A stretch of DNA of 64,000 nucleotides. It comes from Eucommia ulmoides (taxonomy: Eukaryota > Streptophyta > Magnoliopsida > Garryales > Eucommiaceae). This document shows positions 35,246 through 47,010 of the stretch, piece after piece (positions within the stretch are counted from its first letter, which is position 1; each line of letters opens with the position of its first letter). The stretch covers positions 16,803,901-16,867,900 of the forward strand of contig CM028326.1 in NCBI GenBank assembly GCA_016647705.1, given 5' to 3'. The position numbers and the translations under genes are program-made. Under the pieces are notes generated by a model, which ran no database searches, had not been told where the DNA came from, and worked only from the letters and a program-made list of their open reading frames with translations.

Positions 35246-35439
35246 TGTATTAAATGATTTTTTTAGGTATTTTATGACCCAATTATTTGTGGAACCCAAT
35301 AATGATTTGGGACATATAAATATACTAATGTGTTTTCCTTATTGAAAAGATGGATGTGGTATATTTATTTGTGTAAAATCATTTAAGAGGTGAATTAAAA
35401 TTGTTCATTAAAGTAACTACTTGAAAATATTGATTATGT

Positions 35440-36015
35440 TTTGTGTGAGTTATCTCACATTGGTAACAAAAAAAGATGAAAAGTCATTTATTAAGTCTCG
35501 GCTTACCTCTTGTAGGTAAGCACTCTAAGGCGTTAAATTGATATGGGCATAAATTAGGTTAAATGCGATAAAATAAATAAAACACATGCGCGCGTGCGTC
35601 GCAGCCGCTGCCATTGCCCGCCCACCTGGGCCTAGGCTTGGGTCTGGGTTTGCGTCTAAGGTCTAGGGTCTTGGGTCTGGGTCTAGGGCTAAGCTTTGGG
35701 CCTTTGACTTGTAACTTCTCCAAGTTGGTTTTTTCTCAATATAAAAAGGCATGCATTCTCAGCATTAGTGATCCATAAGTTTGCAAAGCATTCTTATTTT
35801 CTAGCAAAGAGTTTCTTCAATTTTTTTTTTTCTTTTTTCTTGAGACAGTTCAACACTTCTCTAGTTTGTTTGGTTTCTATTTTCTAGTGTTGGTACCCCT
35901 AACAGCTTGATCGTTGTATCTTGGGATGTAGACATTCATTCAACTGTAAACACCTAGCTGGGGTGGAATTTGCTTTAAGGATAAATCGTTGTATCCTGGT
36001 CCTGGTTGGTTTTTG
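35440..36015 (+). mobile_element. Probable degenerate LTR with promoter
   Basis: Begins with TTATCTCACATTGGTAACAA and the TTACCTCTTGTAGGTAAGCA motif often seen at LTR starts of small plant retroelements. A GC-rich GGTCTGGG/GGTCTAGGG block follows, then a TATA box ATATAAAAA at 35739-35747 and a T-rich leader. It could instead be a genuine promoter of a lost gene. Boundaries are uncertain. Confidence 0.35.
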
Positions 36016-36017
36016 CT

Positions 36018-36070
<53 letters not shown>

Positions 36071-36510
36071 AAAAAATGTAATAGCCGTTACATTTATCAA
36101 CTAAGTTGTCATTTGCCATTAAATGTAAAAATAAAAATTTAACATCATTCTTTTTTTAATTTTTAGTGACATTTAAAATTGTATCTATAGAAAAAGTGCA
36201 ATTGCTAGTAAATGTAAAATATTTACTGGCAAAATCGTTATTTGCCACTAATACAAAAATAAATATTTAATTTTTTTTAAATTTTATGTTTAGTGAAAAT
36301 TAATTTTGTTGTTATACGAAATTTAAAGAACTGCTAAATCTTATAATTTAAAGGCTAAATTTTAGCTGTTAATTATAAATTAACCGTTATATTCTACAGT
36401 GATTGTATATTAACGACAATTGTATGAATTGTCGCTAAAACCTTTAGCGGCTAAAAAATGAGTTTTTAACGGCTAATTGAATTGCCTCTAAAGTTTTTTT
36501 TGTTGTAGTG
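36016..36510. mobile_element. CACTA-like MITE with (TA)n expansion
   Basis: The right end TTTTTTTTGTTGTAGTG is the complement of the CACTACAACAAAAA terminus of plant CACTA elements. The left end appears as ACTA followed by (TA)n (about 36019-36067) and ACAAAAAAATGTAATAGCCG, as if the tract expanded inside the TIR. The interior has AACGGCTAA/TTGCCACTAA words usual in such MITEs. Confidence 0.4.
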
Positions 36511-36780
36511 GTTAGGGTTTGCGAAGGCTGTTGCGGAAGGCTATGCGGGGGTGGTAGCTAGTGGGGTTGATAGTTAGAGTTAGGGTTTTGGTGGGAAAAA
36601 ATCTACTACTAGATAGCAAAAGGATATAGGAAAATAACAAAATATATTTGTATATTTAGAATAGGCTCTATTGGCTAATAAATCACTAGAATAACGATAT
36701 AAAAAATACAATAGAAACTAAAATAAATGCAATAAATGTCGTATTTCAACAATTTGAAGAAGGTCGGGGAAGAAAAATGG

Positions 36781-37169
36781 TTATTGGAGCAGGCTATAGA
36801 CCACTTTTGTACTGGGGTCTTTCAATACAGTCCCTACTGCAACAATGTTTAATTTAGGGTTCCGGAAAAAGAGTCCGGAGAGGCCGGAGAAAGTGATGTT
36901 TATTACGTACGAGGATCATCAAAATGATCTGGGGAATCATGTGAAAAGGTTGGCAAAGTTTTTCGCACGTCCGTTGATGAGAGAGAGAAGTGGCTCAGGT
37001 TGTGAGGAGTTGTAGCTTTAGGATACTTACGAGTCATGAGATGAACAAGTCCGAGGAATTATTAGCTTCATTAAACTTTCCCTACAATGCCATGTTCAGG
37101 AAAGGTGAGGTTGGGGATTACAAGAACTGTCTCAACAATGAAACAATAGAGCGAATCGGTGCAAACTAG
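36781..37169 (+). pseudogene. Cytosolic sulfotransferase pseudogene, 3' part
   Basis: Three frames must be combined. LLEQAIDHFCTGVFQYSPYC opens at 36781. PERPEKVMFITYEDHQNDLG and HVKRLAKFFARPL come next in another frame. After a shift at a GAGAGAGAGA run, the rest reads SCSFRILTSHEMNKSEELLA and FRKGEVGDYKNCLNNETIER to a TAG at 37167-37169. These are the C-terminal half of plant PAPS-dependent sulfotransferases; RKGEVGDYKN is their PAPS-binding region IV. The N-terminal half with the PSB loop and catalytic His is absent, and the family's usual last residues are cut by the stop. Clearly non-functional. The substrate class (flavonol, brassinosteroid, glucosinolate) cannot be told. Confidence 0.82.
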
Positions 37170-37672
37170 GGAGAAATTTCATAAATCGGGTTTTATGTTT
37201 GGGATTTTTTTAAATCTGATTATGTTTGATAAATCCATATGTTTATGATGCTGTTTTCAGCTTATATGAGTTACAAAATTAATTTTTCTGATGCTATAAT
37301 CATGATAAATAAATCATATATTGTCCGGATAGAATCAAACATATATATTATTTGATTGTTAAGGCTGAAGTCTTCAATTTCTAGTTGAATTTTAATTTTT
37401 AACAACCGCGTTTTGGTATCATTTTGTCTTAAAATGTAAACACATTTATTTCTCAGGGGAAAACTAGTTAACCTATAGTACCAGACTCCATGGATGAGCC
37501 CGAGAAAGCTTGGGATCTAACAAGAAGAAAACAACTTTCTTTGTTTATCAACTAAGAAAAAAGTAGCATACTTCAACTGACATAGAGTTGGCAGTCTTAA
37601 CTAACTCCTCCAAACTGCTAAAACTTTTTTGAACTCTTAAAAGTGCATGGAACTGATCAGATTGTCTTAACA

Positions 37673-38745
37673 CTAGTAATCATAGATATGATCGGCTGAG
37701 TACATAAATTGATAATCTGTAACAGGGGAAGCCTGATAGAGAAGTCCGTCGTTCATGAATGGTTCCAAATAGTTAGTTGGTGTGATGTAATAGTACAGAT
37801 CTTTAGAAAATGTTTCCGTCCACATATTTCCGTTAGTTTCTAAAATTGTATCCTCCAGCCAAATATCATTTTCGGAAATATTGTCGGTGCCGTTAGTCAC
37901 TTGGGTGTCCAGGGTGGAAATTGAAGATTCGGCAGGTGAGTCTTCTGGTGAAAATGATGAGCTTTGGGCAGTGATCTGTTGATCCACAGAAGGAGAATCA
38001 ATAGGCTTGTCTTTTTTTTCCTCTTGATTAGTTGTCACGTGTTTGTAGAAGATTGAATTCTGGTTCACACGCTTCTTGAGATAGCCATGCCAATGGTTCT
38101 TGATCCCGTTGTCTGTTCTTCTAGGCAAGTGTGAAGCAATCATTGACCATCTGATGATAATTAAGAAAGTAAACATCAGAGTAATTAATTCTCTCTTCAA
38201 TCTTCATGGATTAATACCACCTTTTTCTTTTTCTTTTCCAACATTAATTATAATTCTTAATTAATCAGAGAGTAGTAATTAAAATACTTGTTCCCAAGTG
38301 ATCCATGTAATTTGATGATGGTATCTTCCTCCTCTTTGCTGTAATTTCCTGTTTTGACGTTTGGACGTAGGTAATTCATCCATCTCAATCTGCAACTTTT
38401 CTTGGACCTTGATAATCCTTCAAAAATAATTTCCATATTTATTGATAAAAATATATGAATAACCATGAAATTTTAAATTTATATATAGATATGATAACAA
38501 AAATATAGAATAAAAGTATGCAAATTTTGTAAAAGTCAAATTGATCATAACCTTCTGTATAGGTTGAGATGATGGTGGTTTAATTGTAAATTTGGTGCAT
38601 GCATATGTGTACCTGAGTTCTGGGCAATTAACCGCCAGTTCTGGGAACGATATCTCGTAACATAAGCTTTTAACTTCTTGTCTTCTTCCACAGTCCATGC
38701 TCCCTTCTTCCGACCCCTTTCATCAATGCTTGGAGTTCTCACCAT
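37673..38745 (-). CDS. R2R3-MYB transcription factor, 3 exons, 246 aa
   Basis: Exons 38745-38613 (133 nt), 38417-38288 (130 nt) and 38150-37673. The first two lengths are the standard R2R3-MYB values, and both introns are GT-AG. R2 (about residues 13-62) keeps Trp17, Trp37 and Trp57. R3 (about 66-115) keeps Trp89 and Trp108 with Tyr70 in the first position. DNA-binding nuclear regulator by family. Oddities: the usual Cys49 is Ser (SRSKKSC) while Cys53 stays, and the R3 recognition-helix segment reads [14 protein letters not shown] where LPGRTDNEIKN is normal. The bHLH-contact motif of R3 is not matched (DTIIKLH, terminal R replaced by H). The C-terminus is acidic and aromatic (WLEDTI, MWTETF, YLEPF), likely an activation region. 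It vaguely resembles the MYB13/14/15 group, but I cannot assign a subgroup. No stops or frameshifts. Confidence 0.92.
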
Positions 38746-39401
38746 TCTCTCTATCAGTAGAGGTTTTGGTTCAGCTATATCTTGACCGAAACCTCTAACA
38801 TGGCCACATATTTAACCACAAACTTTTTTTTTTTTCGAGTTAAATTATTACTTAATTTCCATCAATTTATTAGTATAAAGTGGACCGGCCAAAAAATTGA
38901 AAAAGTAAACCATCGAGAACGAATATTAATATTATATTAAACAATATTTGATTAGAATGTGAGAACACGAATTAGAAATATATATATTTAAAAATTTTAT
39001 TTTACGCCTCTACTTTTCATCTAATACTTGATGGGAATAAAATGAAGCCAATGACCCTATAGGGATGAAGCCTACAATCAGGGTATGTACAAGTACGTGG
39101 GTTGGCCTGACAATGGATAAGGTGACAATTAATAGATATCTTCAGAGTTAGATTCATTTTTTAATAATTACAAAATATGCGAATTTGCGCTTGTATTATA
39201 ATTTTTAATTTGTTTTGCCGTGTGTTGATAATTTGGTCCAAATATTATAAGTCTTCTTCAGGAATAATTAGCTAATAGTCCAAATAGAGATTCTAATCCA
39301 TAGCTTACCCAATTTTAATTTTAATTTCAATATAAACCATTTCATTATGTTTTGACTTGTATTTTAGTCCTATACTTAAAATTCTTTTATATCTTCAATT
39401 A
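38746..39401 (-). promoter_or_regulatory. Upstream region of the MYB gene
   Basis: AT-rich. The sequence AAGATATAGC near 38775-38784 (- strand) is the only weak TATA-like candidate close to the start codon. No other motif can be supported. Confidence 0.2.
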
Positions 39402-39865
39402 AATGTTTCTAATTAAGGTTTGCATCTTTTATCGCCGGTGTGACCCTCTTTCACCACTCGCCGTCCGCCATTGGATCTCAAGATTCCGGTCGTCAAAGTC
39501 CGGCCACCGACTACTAGAATTTTTTTAGTTATATATAACTATTTTTTTAGTGTATTTGTTGGTTACATATAACTATTCTCTTAATGGATTTTTTAGTTAT
39601 ATTTTTTAACTGTGTTTTTAGTTATATTTTTTAACTATGTTTTTAGTTATGTTCATGTAATTTTTTTGGCAACCGATAATCGAAAAATTTATTGAATGTG
39701 ACTAAAAAATTGTAACTAAAATGTACATTAAAAAGCTATTAAAAAAATGTTGTTGAATGTAACTAAAGATAATTCTGACGACCGGTGACCAGAGTTTGGA
39801 CAACCAATGGTGGCCAGAATCTAGTGGCAAGCGGCAGTTGGTGACGTAAACCTAATTGAAACATT
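39402..39865. mobile_element. Foldback-type MITE, 464 bp
   Basis: The ends AATGTTTCTAATTAAGGTTT and (reverse strand) AATGTTTCAATTAGGTTTAC are inverted copies. The inversion continues loosely through GC-rich subterminal segments (GCCGGTGTGACC on the left, GACCGGTGACCAGA on the right). The AT-rich middle has TTTTTTAGTTATATATAACT-type direct repeats. Confidence 0.6.
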
Positions 39866-39889
39866 AGTGTTTTCATAAACTCTAAGGAT

Positions 39890-40250
39890 GCGTTTAATTG
39901 AGTGGAAAATGAATGAAAAAGAAAATGAAAAGGAAAATTAAAAAAATACTTGTTTGGATGAATGTAGAATGGGAGAAAAAAAAATGTGATGAAAAATACA
40001 TAATTTTCGATACAATTTTTTCCTCACAAATATGAGAGGAAAATTGAGGAAAGTGATGAAAAATGAACAAAATTACAATTATACTTTTGATAATATAATT
40101 TTTAATTTATTTTTGTAATATATAAGGATAAAATAGTATATTATATTAAAGAAATTTGTTCTCTCCTTTCAATTTTCTTTCCTAACCAAACAAATTTTTT
40201 TTTTTTCTTTTTATATATATTTTTTTTTTCATCATTCCAACCAAATATAC
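39890..40250. mobile_element. Probable AT/GA-rich MITE
   Basis: Left TAAGGATGCGTTTAATTGAG plus GAAAATGA words, with a T/C-rich mirrored segment near 40160-40200 (CTCCTTTCAATTTTC, CCTAACCAAACAAA). This pattern (GCGTTTGATTG...CAACCAAAC) is typical of a plant MITE, but the end points are soft. Confidence 0.35.
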
Positions 40251-40690
40251 TTAATAGATAAGATTAAAATAAAGTGGTTATTTATTTTTGTGATTTTTAT
40301 ATTAATTCAGTATTGTTATTAACACTTCTCAGCAAAATTTCTTTTTATTTATTTAGCCCAAATGTCATTAAATCCTTACATTGTTATTTGTTTATATATA
40401 TATATATATGTACTCTGCAATAATCGTACCAAAAAAAAAGTACCATGCAATAAGAATTGTTGATATGATATTTTTAGATTAATTTTTTTATTTTATTGTA
40501 TTTTTATTTAAATTTATTATTTAAAAATGAAATAAAAATGAGAGAAAATGCAAGAAGAATGAGGTGGAATAAGTTGACTTATTTAAACAGTAAACAAAGA
40601 CTTGAAAGATAAAGAAACAAAAATGAAGACCGGAGAATTTGACATTTGAACAGAGAGAGAAAATAAGATAGAAATAGAAAATATTTTTAA

Positions 40691-40731
40691 TACGTCACTA
40701 ATTTCTATGCACCTAAGATTTAGTGACGTCA
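40691..40731. promoter_or_regulatory. Hairpin-forming inverted repeat with TGACGTCA
   Basis: TACGTCACTAA (40691-40701) and TTAGTGACGTCA (40720-40731) are inverted copies separated by 18 bp. The right arm contains a TGACGTCA palindrome. It may be the end of a degraded TE rather than a regulatory site. Confidence 0.4.
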
Positions 40732-40869
40732 CCTCCCAACCTTTTTGTATTACAAATAAGAATAAGGAAGGAGTTTTTACCCAATAAATATATTTTTAAT
40801 TTTGTTTTCCTGAAACACGTGTTTTCGAATTTATTTACGAAACACAAATATACCGATATTCAGAATATT

Positions 40870-41130
40870 AACATCTTAGTCCCGGTGTTCCGAACATCGG
40901 GAACATTGATTTTTTTTTTTTAATTTCTTGGTCCCGGCGTTGTGAGTGCCGAGACTATATGAATAATAAACGGTGTATCACCGTTTGTTCAAAACAGTGA
41001 TACTCTGTTTGGGTTGGTCAAATGATTGTACCATTTGACCAACCCCAGCTGCAAAGGTTGCCTGTACGGCTGCACAGTCTTTGGTCCCGATATTGTTAAA
41101 CACCGGAACCAAATGCCTATATCTCACCCA
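40870..41130. mobile_element. TE-like GC-rich segment with CCCGGTGTT motifs
   Basis: Repeated TAGTCCCGGTGTTCCGAACA / TTGGTCCCGGCGTTGTGAGT / TTTGGTCCCGATATTG units and a hairpin around TGGTCAAATGATTGTACCAT plus TTGACCA (about 41017-41043). The GGTCCCGG.GTT iteration is common in non-autonomous plant DNA transposons. Confidence 0.35.
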
Positions 41131-41339
41131 TTGTGAACGGCTTCTTCCTCATTCATACTGCGCCTTCTTCCTCATTCATACTAGCTCCTTCCCCATTCAT
41201 ACTTCGGAGAGTTCATTTGCCTTCCTAAGTGTTCATCCTTAATTTTCTTCCCGATTTAACCTGAGTGTTAATCACTTATTTACTCGATTTCCTTTTTCAA
41301 AATTGACAATTTTCACAATTTTACAACTTCTTCCTCCTA

Positions 41340-41860
41340 TTACAAAAGTAAGTTTATTTTAATTTTTTTGTTGGTTTGATTAGTATGTTTATTACTTGTT
41401 TAATTATTTAGTTTATTTGTTATTTGTTAATTTGATTAATTTACTTGTTTTTTGATTACTTGTTTTTTACACATTATAATATATTGTTTAAAAAAATAGT
41501 TAGTTAGTTAATTAATTAGTTTAGTTGTTAATTTAGTTTTTTTAAAACATAAAAAAACATTAGAGGTTAGTTTAATTTTAATTAGTATGTGTTTTTACTT
41601 GTTTAATTTGTTAATTTGTTTGTTTGTTTTGTTAGTTAGTTTACTTGTTTAATTTTGTTGATTAGTTAGTTAATTTAATTTGTTGGTTTAGTTATTTAAT
41701 TTGTTAGTTAGTTTAATTTGTTAATTTAATTGTTAAATTAAAAATTACACTTTTGCCCGTTTCACATGTGTAGGAAAATATATATATTAATATATTATTT
41801 AAAAAAATGGTTTTTTTTTTTTTTTTTTATATTGTTTAGACCTATTTTAGCTTTCTCTTT
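41340..41860. repeat. Degenerate TTAGTTAGTTTAATT array (left block)
   Basis: Iterated TTAGTTAGTTTAATTTGTTAATT words followed by ACACTTTTGCCC and AATATATTATTTAAAA. The right block at 46140-47010 has the same word order, so the two probably flank a later insertion. Confidence 0.6.
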
Positions 41861-41966
41861 CCTCACTAATTAGTTTTTTGAAAAAAATTATTTTTTAATC
41901 CTTTTGTAGAAAAGTCCTTTCGAAAAAAAAAAGAAAATAAATAAATAAATAGACAACTATACCCTT

Positions 41967-41973
<7 letters not shown>

Positions 41974-41997
<24 letters not shown>
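41974..41997. repeat. (TA)n microsatellite
   Basis: Perfect TA repeats within AT-rich DNA. Confidence 0.9.
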
Positions 41998-42000
<3 letters not shown>

Positions 42001-43323
42001 CCTAAATTTCTAATTATTAATAAGATTTGCACAGCCTTCAGCTGCCTCTCCCAGCCCTCTCTCTCTTAATCGCCGATTGAAGTACTTTCTCTCTCAATCG
42101 CCGAACGATCGCCAACCACCGTCGTGAACCACTAGCACGCATATTTCGACTGCCATCGCCTATGCCACCACGACCGTCGCCGCCGAATGAGAGCCTCCCA
42201 CCACTGTCTCCCCTGCAGACGAAGATGAAGAAAAATCCACTTTCTTTCCAATTCACGATTCAAGATTGATCGCTTTTGTTCATTATCAATCTGTTTCGTT
42301 GTTGCTCTGTTCATCAATCTGGTCATCATCGTTGATGTTGCTTTGATTGATCTCATCATTTGCGATCTGCATCAACGAACACTATTCCAGATTGACGAAC
42401 ACATTGAGCTGTGCATTTGCAATTGTTCTTCCAGGTCTACAATTACAATTGATAAACACATTGCGATTTGATCTGCATTTTTCTTCTAGGTTAGTTCTCG
42501 ATCTAAGATTTGTTTGACGATTGTGTTTCGATTCTTCTGTTCTTGATCCGATTTGATTACCGACTGTTTAAGGCAATTGTTTCGGTGCTCATCAATCGTC
42601 GGTGCTTATCAATCATCGCTTTCATTGCTACTGTGCAATCGAGTTGTTCTCTCATTCGGTGGTATCGAATCGACGTTTTCACTTTCCTGCAGTTACTTGA
42701 AGTTTTGGAACTTAGCAAATTAACCATGAGGACAGTGAAGCAAAACATTTGATGGTATTTTGGATACAACATTGTAAGTATATTGACATGAGTTTTGTTT
42801 CAATGAGTGCTTGGATGAAAAATTAAGTAAGATCTATTTTGATTCTTGATTCAATTCCTCTTCGACTTTTGCAGATCTATTCATTCATCATCAATTGAGG
42901 ATTGATCGTTGTCACCGTCGCCGATCGAAGTGGTTCAGGATTTCCAGATCATGTGAATGTTCAATTCTGTGATTTGTGTGAGATTTTTTGTATATGTGAA
43001 TGTTCAGATCAGAGTGTGATTTGATTAGATCTGGTGGACGAACGATTGACCAGCTCACTGATATGAAGAAAGTATATTGGCATGAGTTTTGGTCATTTGA
43101 TCTGAACATTCACATATACCAATTGTCCCATCCACCAGATCGTGAACATCGTTGGCGTTTGGTCAGCTCTGTGATTTGTGTTAGGTTTTTGGTATGAGTT
43201 TTTTTTATGTGAATGTTCTTTGGCTCCACTTATGTCGTTCCGCCACCGCCGTCACCATTGGCCGCTAGAGTTCACCGATGACAGTGGCGAACCTCTTGTT
43301 GATCGATTTGTGTTTGTGAATGT

Positions 43324-45425
43324 TGTTGGTCTAGTAGAATACCCAAGAGAGGGGGTGAATTGGGTAATTAAAAAATATTATGAGAATATGCTTGAATAAA
43401 TTAAATCATTAATTTTATTTCTAAATTAATTATTATCTTTATATCACAACGGAATTATAACAAATCTAGTGCACATTCAAATAACAAAAATAACCAAAAT
43501 AATAATGTAGCACACAAAAGATTTATATTGGTTCACCAAGCTACTCTTGGTTAATCCAGTCCCTCGAGCTCTACAGAGATTGCACCCACTAAAACCAAGA
43601 TTTCTTTAAAGGTAGGAACCAAACTCGCACACCGATTCTTTTACATGCTCAAAATCAACCTTTACAATTTTCTTTTCTCAGGCTAAAGAAGAACCTATAC
43701 TTTTTACAGGTTAAAGAATAATCTAATTCTTTTTAACACTAAGGCTTAAGAATCAAAATCTCACCAAAATACTCCAAATATCCTTTTACCCAGTAAAAAT
43801 TGAACCGTTACAAAATCACTCAAAAAACACAATTCTTATCCAGAAAGAATCACTACCTCAATCTCTTTATAGGAAGAGAGTGAAACCCAGCTACTCTTGA
43901 TTAAATATCCCCAATGATATTTAATCCGTCACAACTCACCAATACAAAAATTGATAAGTAGTAAATCTCACTCGGGGGTTCTACCATCTTAGATAAATAA
44001 AAACTCAATTAATAACTCAAATAGTGATAGAAATATGTGAGATACATAAATATAATTTTAACAAGATATGGGTAGCAAATTGGAGCACGTAATTAGATTC
44101 AAGAAATTGTTTGAAATAATATTTTCTTCAAAAATTAAAAATAATTTCTAAGATCAATTTCCAAAAAAAAAATAATAAACAATAAACAATATGGAAAGAT
44201 CTCACCCGGAATTCACAGAATTAATGATTAGAACAATATAATTTCAAATCCGGTATCAACAAGAACAGATCGCAATTGATTCACAGAATCACTCTTAGAA
44301 AAACTCACAATATCGGAAGATACTAACTCTTATAAAAGCTCTCTCAAAATGATATAGAATGATTAACTCTTAGAATGATTAGCCTTTCTAATAAAATTCG
44401 CAGGTCTATTTAAAGGAATATGTAATCAGCCCTCTAATGGCTAGTTTACAAATGTCATGACAATAACAAGCTCTTATAGACCCCTTATAATATAAGGACT
44501 TCATTTAAGTTCAATTTCACTTAAAAACATCTTCTGAATCTTTCAATTAAACCCCCAAAGTTTTTCTCAATCAAAATAAATAAGTATAGAATCTATTTCA
44601 AGTACCAAATTGAGAAACATTAATATTTTATGAACCATATTGAAAGAATTTAATTAGTATATGAACCATATCTTAAATATAGAAAATATCCCTTAAATCT
44701 CTCTCAAATTCTAAAAAAAAACCCGGCTACTTTTGGATTTAAACTCGGATCAAACTATATCCTGAAACAGCACATTCGACCGACTGCCTAACTCAGCTTG
44801 CAGCCAAACCATCGCCGCAGCGAGCATAGGTTGACCACCCAGTCGACTCATAGATTCAGAGAGTTTGTTATGCTTCCACCGGTCGACCGCTCGGTCGACT
44901 CGCAGGTTTAGAGAGCTCAGTTGTTTTCATCAGTTGACCTGTCGGTCGACTCTTTGATTCAGGATGTTTCAGCTTCTTTCTCTGGTCGACTCCTCAGTCA
45001 ACTGTCTCATTCTGAATCTCTTTTCTGATCTCGTTTTTAACTTACTTTCTTTTATGATTTAACCCATTTATCCATTTTTATCTTTAAATAATCTCCACTA
45101 ATATTTAGTCATTCAAAAATATTTCTTTTCAATTCATATAGGAGCAAATAATCATACTTAATAAAAACACACATAAAAGATAAAATTCATTTTGTGTCAT
45201 GTGTGTGTTCCTAAATGGGATATTAAGAGTTAATATTTACCTGAGTTATTTTTCCTAATTTCTTCAAACTCTTAATACTTCTCCATCATCTTAATATCTT
45301 CATTTAGCATCTATTCAATTTGACATCTTCATTACTGGAACTTTAAATCACTGAAACACTTGATCAAACATTAGTTCCACCAAAACATCAATACTTAATT
45401 GTTCATCAAAATCTTAGAATCAACA
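43324..45425. mobile_element. 2.1-kb solo LTR (or non-autonomous element), TSD AATGT
   Basis: Begins TGTTGGTCTAGTAGAATACC (followed by CAAGAGAGGGGGTGAATTG) and ends AGAATCAACA. Perfect 5-bp AATGT duplications flank it (43319-43323, 45426-45430). The same start and layout recur at 63146. No protein is encoded. At 44770-45010 there are four imperfect ~70-bp units around GGTCGAC..CGGTCGACTC. The CAAGAGGGGGGTGAATTG motif is familiar from LTRs of plant retrotransposons, so a solo LTR is the best reading. Confidence 0.75.
44770..45010. repeat. GTCGAC-centred tandem units inside LTR
   Basis: Successive copies of (C/G)GTCGACC..(T/C)CGGTCGACTC followed by TTCAGAG/TTTAGAG, about 65-75 bp apart; the best is at about 44881-44900. 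Confidence 0.75.
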
Positions 45426-46139
45426 AATGTTCATGTGGTGAGGTTTTATTTTTTATTGAATGTTCATTGTTTAATTTTTGGTATTATTGTTGTGATTTTA
45501 ATGGAGTTTGGTTTATTAATTGTGATTGTGATTGTTTGATCAATTTATTTGTGTGAATGTTCTTATTAATGTATTTTGGTGAATGTTCATATCGTAGTAT
45601 TTTTGGTGTTTTTACGAAAGTATATATTTTGATGTGTTTTTTGTGAAAGTATGAACATTCACAGCAATACAATTAATATAAATATTTATTAAATATTCAC
45701 AAAAAAAAAAAAAAGCAAAAAAATAAAAATAAAATGTGAATGTTCATGTTCATGTTCATGTCGTCGGAAATTTTTTTTTTTGAAGATTAATTTTTCAAAA
45801 AACATGAATATTCACAAATCAGTAAAAAGTTACAAAAAAAAATTGAAATTCATATCATCGGAAAAAAAAATAATCATAGATTAATTTGGTATATATATAT
45901 TTTTTAATTTCTATAAATGGTGAATCGCGTGAGATGATTTTGATGATTTTGTGGGTTTTGAAAAAGTGAACACTCACATTTTTTAAGAGAATGAGATAAA
46001 TTCTAAATATAACACAAATAAGGGGCAATGATTAGGGACCAAACTCTAAGAAGATTATGGGGACCAAAAACTTAATGTAGGCATTTGGATGATCATTTTC
46101 TCAATACACTCTCTTATAAGGACCAAATAATGAAATCCT

Positions 46140-47010
46140 CCCAAAAATATTTGTTAGTTAGTTAGTTAAATTTTTGAATTTAGCTGTTTAATTCAAAAAA
46201 AGTTTAATTAACAAATATGCACTTTGGCCCCTCAAAGTTTGACAATTAGAAAATATACAAAATTTTAATATATTGTTTTAAAATAAATTGTTAGTTAGTT
46301 TAATTTTTGAATTTAGTTGAAATTGTTAATTAGTTAGTTTAATTTTTGAATTTAGTTATTTAATTAAAAAATATTTAATTAAAAATTGTGCACTTTGACC
46401 CCTCAAAGTTTGACAAATTGAAAAAATATAAATTAAAATTGTTTTAAAATAAATTGTAAGTTAGTTTGAGTTTAATTTTTTAATTTAGTTGTTTAATTAA
46501 AAAATATGTACTTTGTCCCCTCAAAGTTTGAGTTTAATGAAAAATATAACATATTAAACTTAAAAAAAATAATATTTTTAAAATATAAATTTAATTTCTC
46601 AAGTATATATAACGAGTTTAATTTGTTATAAATATTATTTTATATAAGTTTAACTTATCAACTTTATCAATAATCGACTTTAACTTATAAAAATCAGACT
46701 TGCAATTATATTCTCTCATTTGCAACGATATATTGATTATTGCATATGAGAAAGAAAATATTTTGAAGCCTAATAAGTTAAAGTTGATTATTTTTTAATT
46801 AAACAACTAAATTAAAAAATTAAACTCAAATTAACCCTAAAAATATGCACTTTAACCCCTCAAAATATGACAATTAGAGAAATATAAATTTTAATATATT
46901 GTTTTAAAATAAGTTGTTAGTTAGTTTATTTTTTAATTTAGTTAAAATTATTAATTAGTTAGTTTAATTTTTAAATTTAGTTGTTTGATTAAAAAATGTT
47001 CACTTTGACC
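46140..47010. repeat. Diverged tandem array, 120-170-bp units
   Basis: Units start CACTTTGRCCCCTCAAAGTTTGACAATT near 46220, 46388, 46510 and 46849 and share ATTGTTTTAAAATAAATTGT and TTAGTTAGTTTAATTTTTGAA. The last unit ends in CACTTTGACCCTCA near 47000. Non-coding. Confidence 0.7.

Larger units (their letters stand above)
42030..46010. mobile_element. Unclassified element with iterated GTGAATGTTCA motif (interrupted)
   Basis: Copies of GTGAATGTTC(A) occur in both orientations at 42953, 42996, 43103, 43209, 45553, 45579, 45652 and 45736, with one-base variants elsewhere (for example 45457). A further copy is split by the LTR at 43324-45425. The left portion (42030-42900) is GC-richer with ATCGCCG, GATCTGCATC and CAATCTG words but has no conserved frame. 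Repeated subterminal motifs in both orientations suggest a DNA transposon and its transposase-binding sites. I found no transposase and no clear ends. Confidence 0.4.

Noticed and set aside
42038-42359. Gly/Arg-rich - strand frames
   Set aside because: GC-rich, out-of-phase frames without homology. The region looks like the non-coding end of a transposon.
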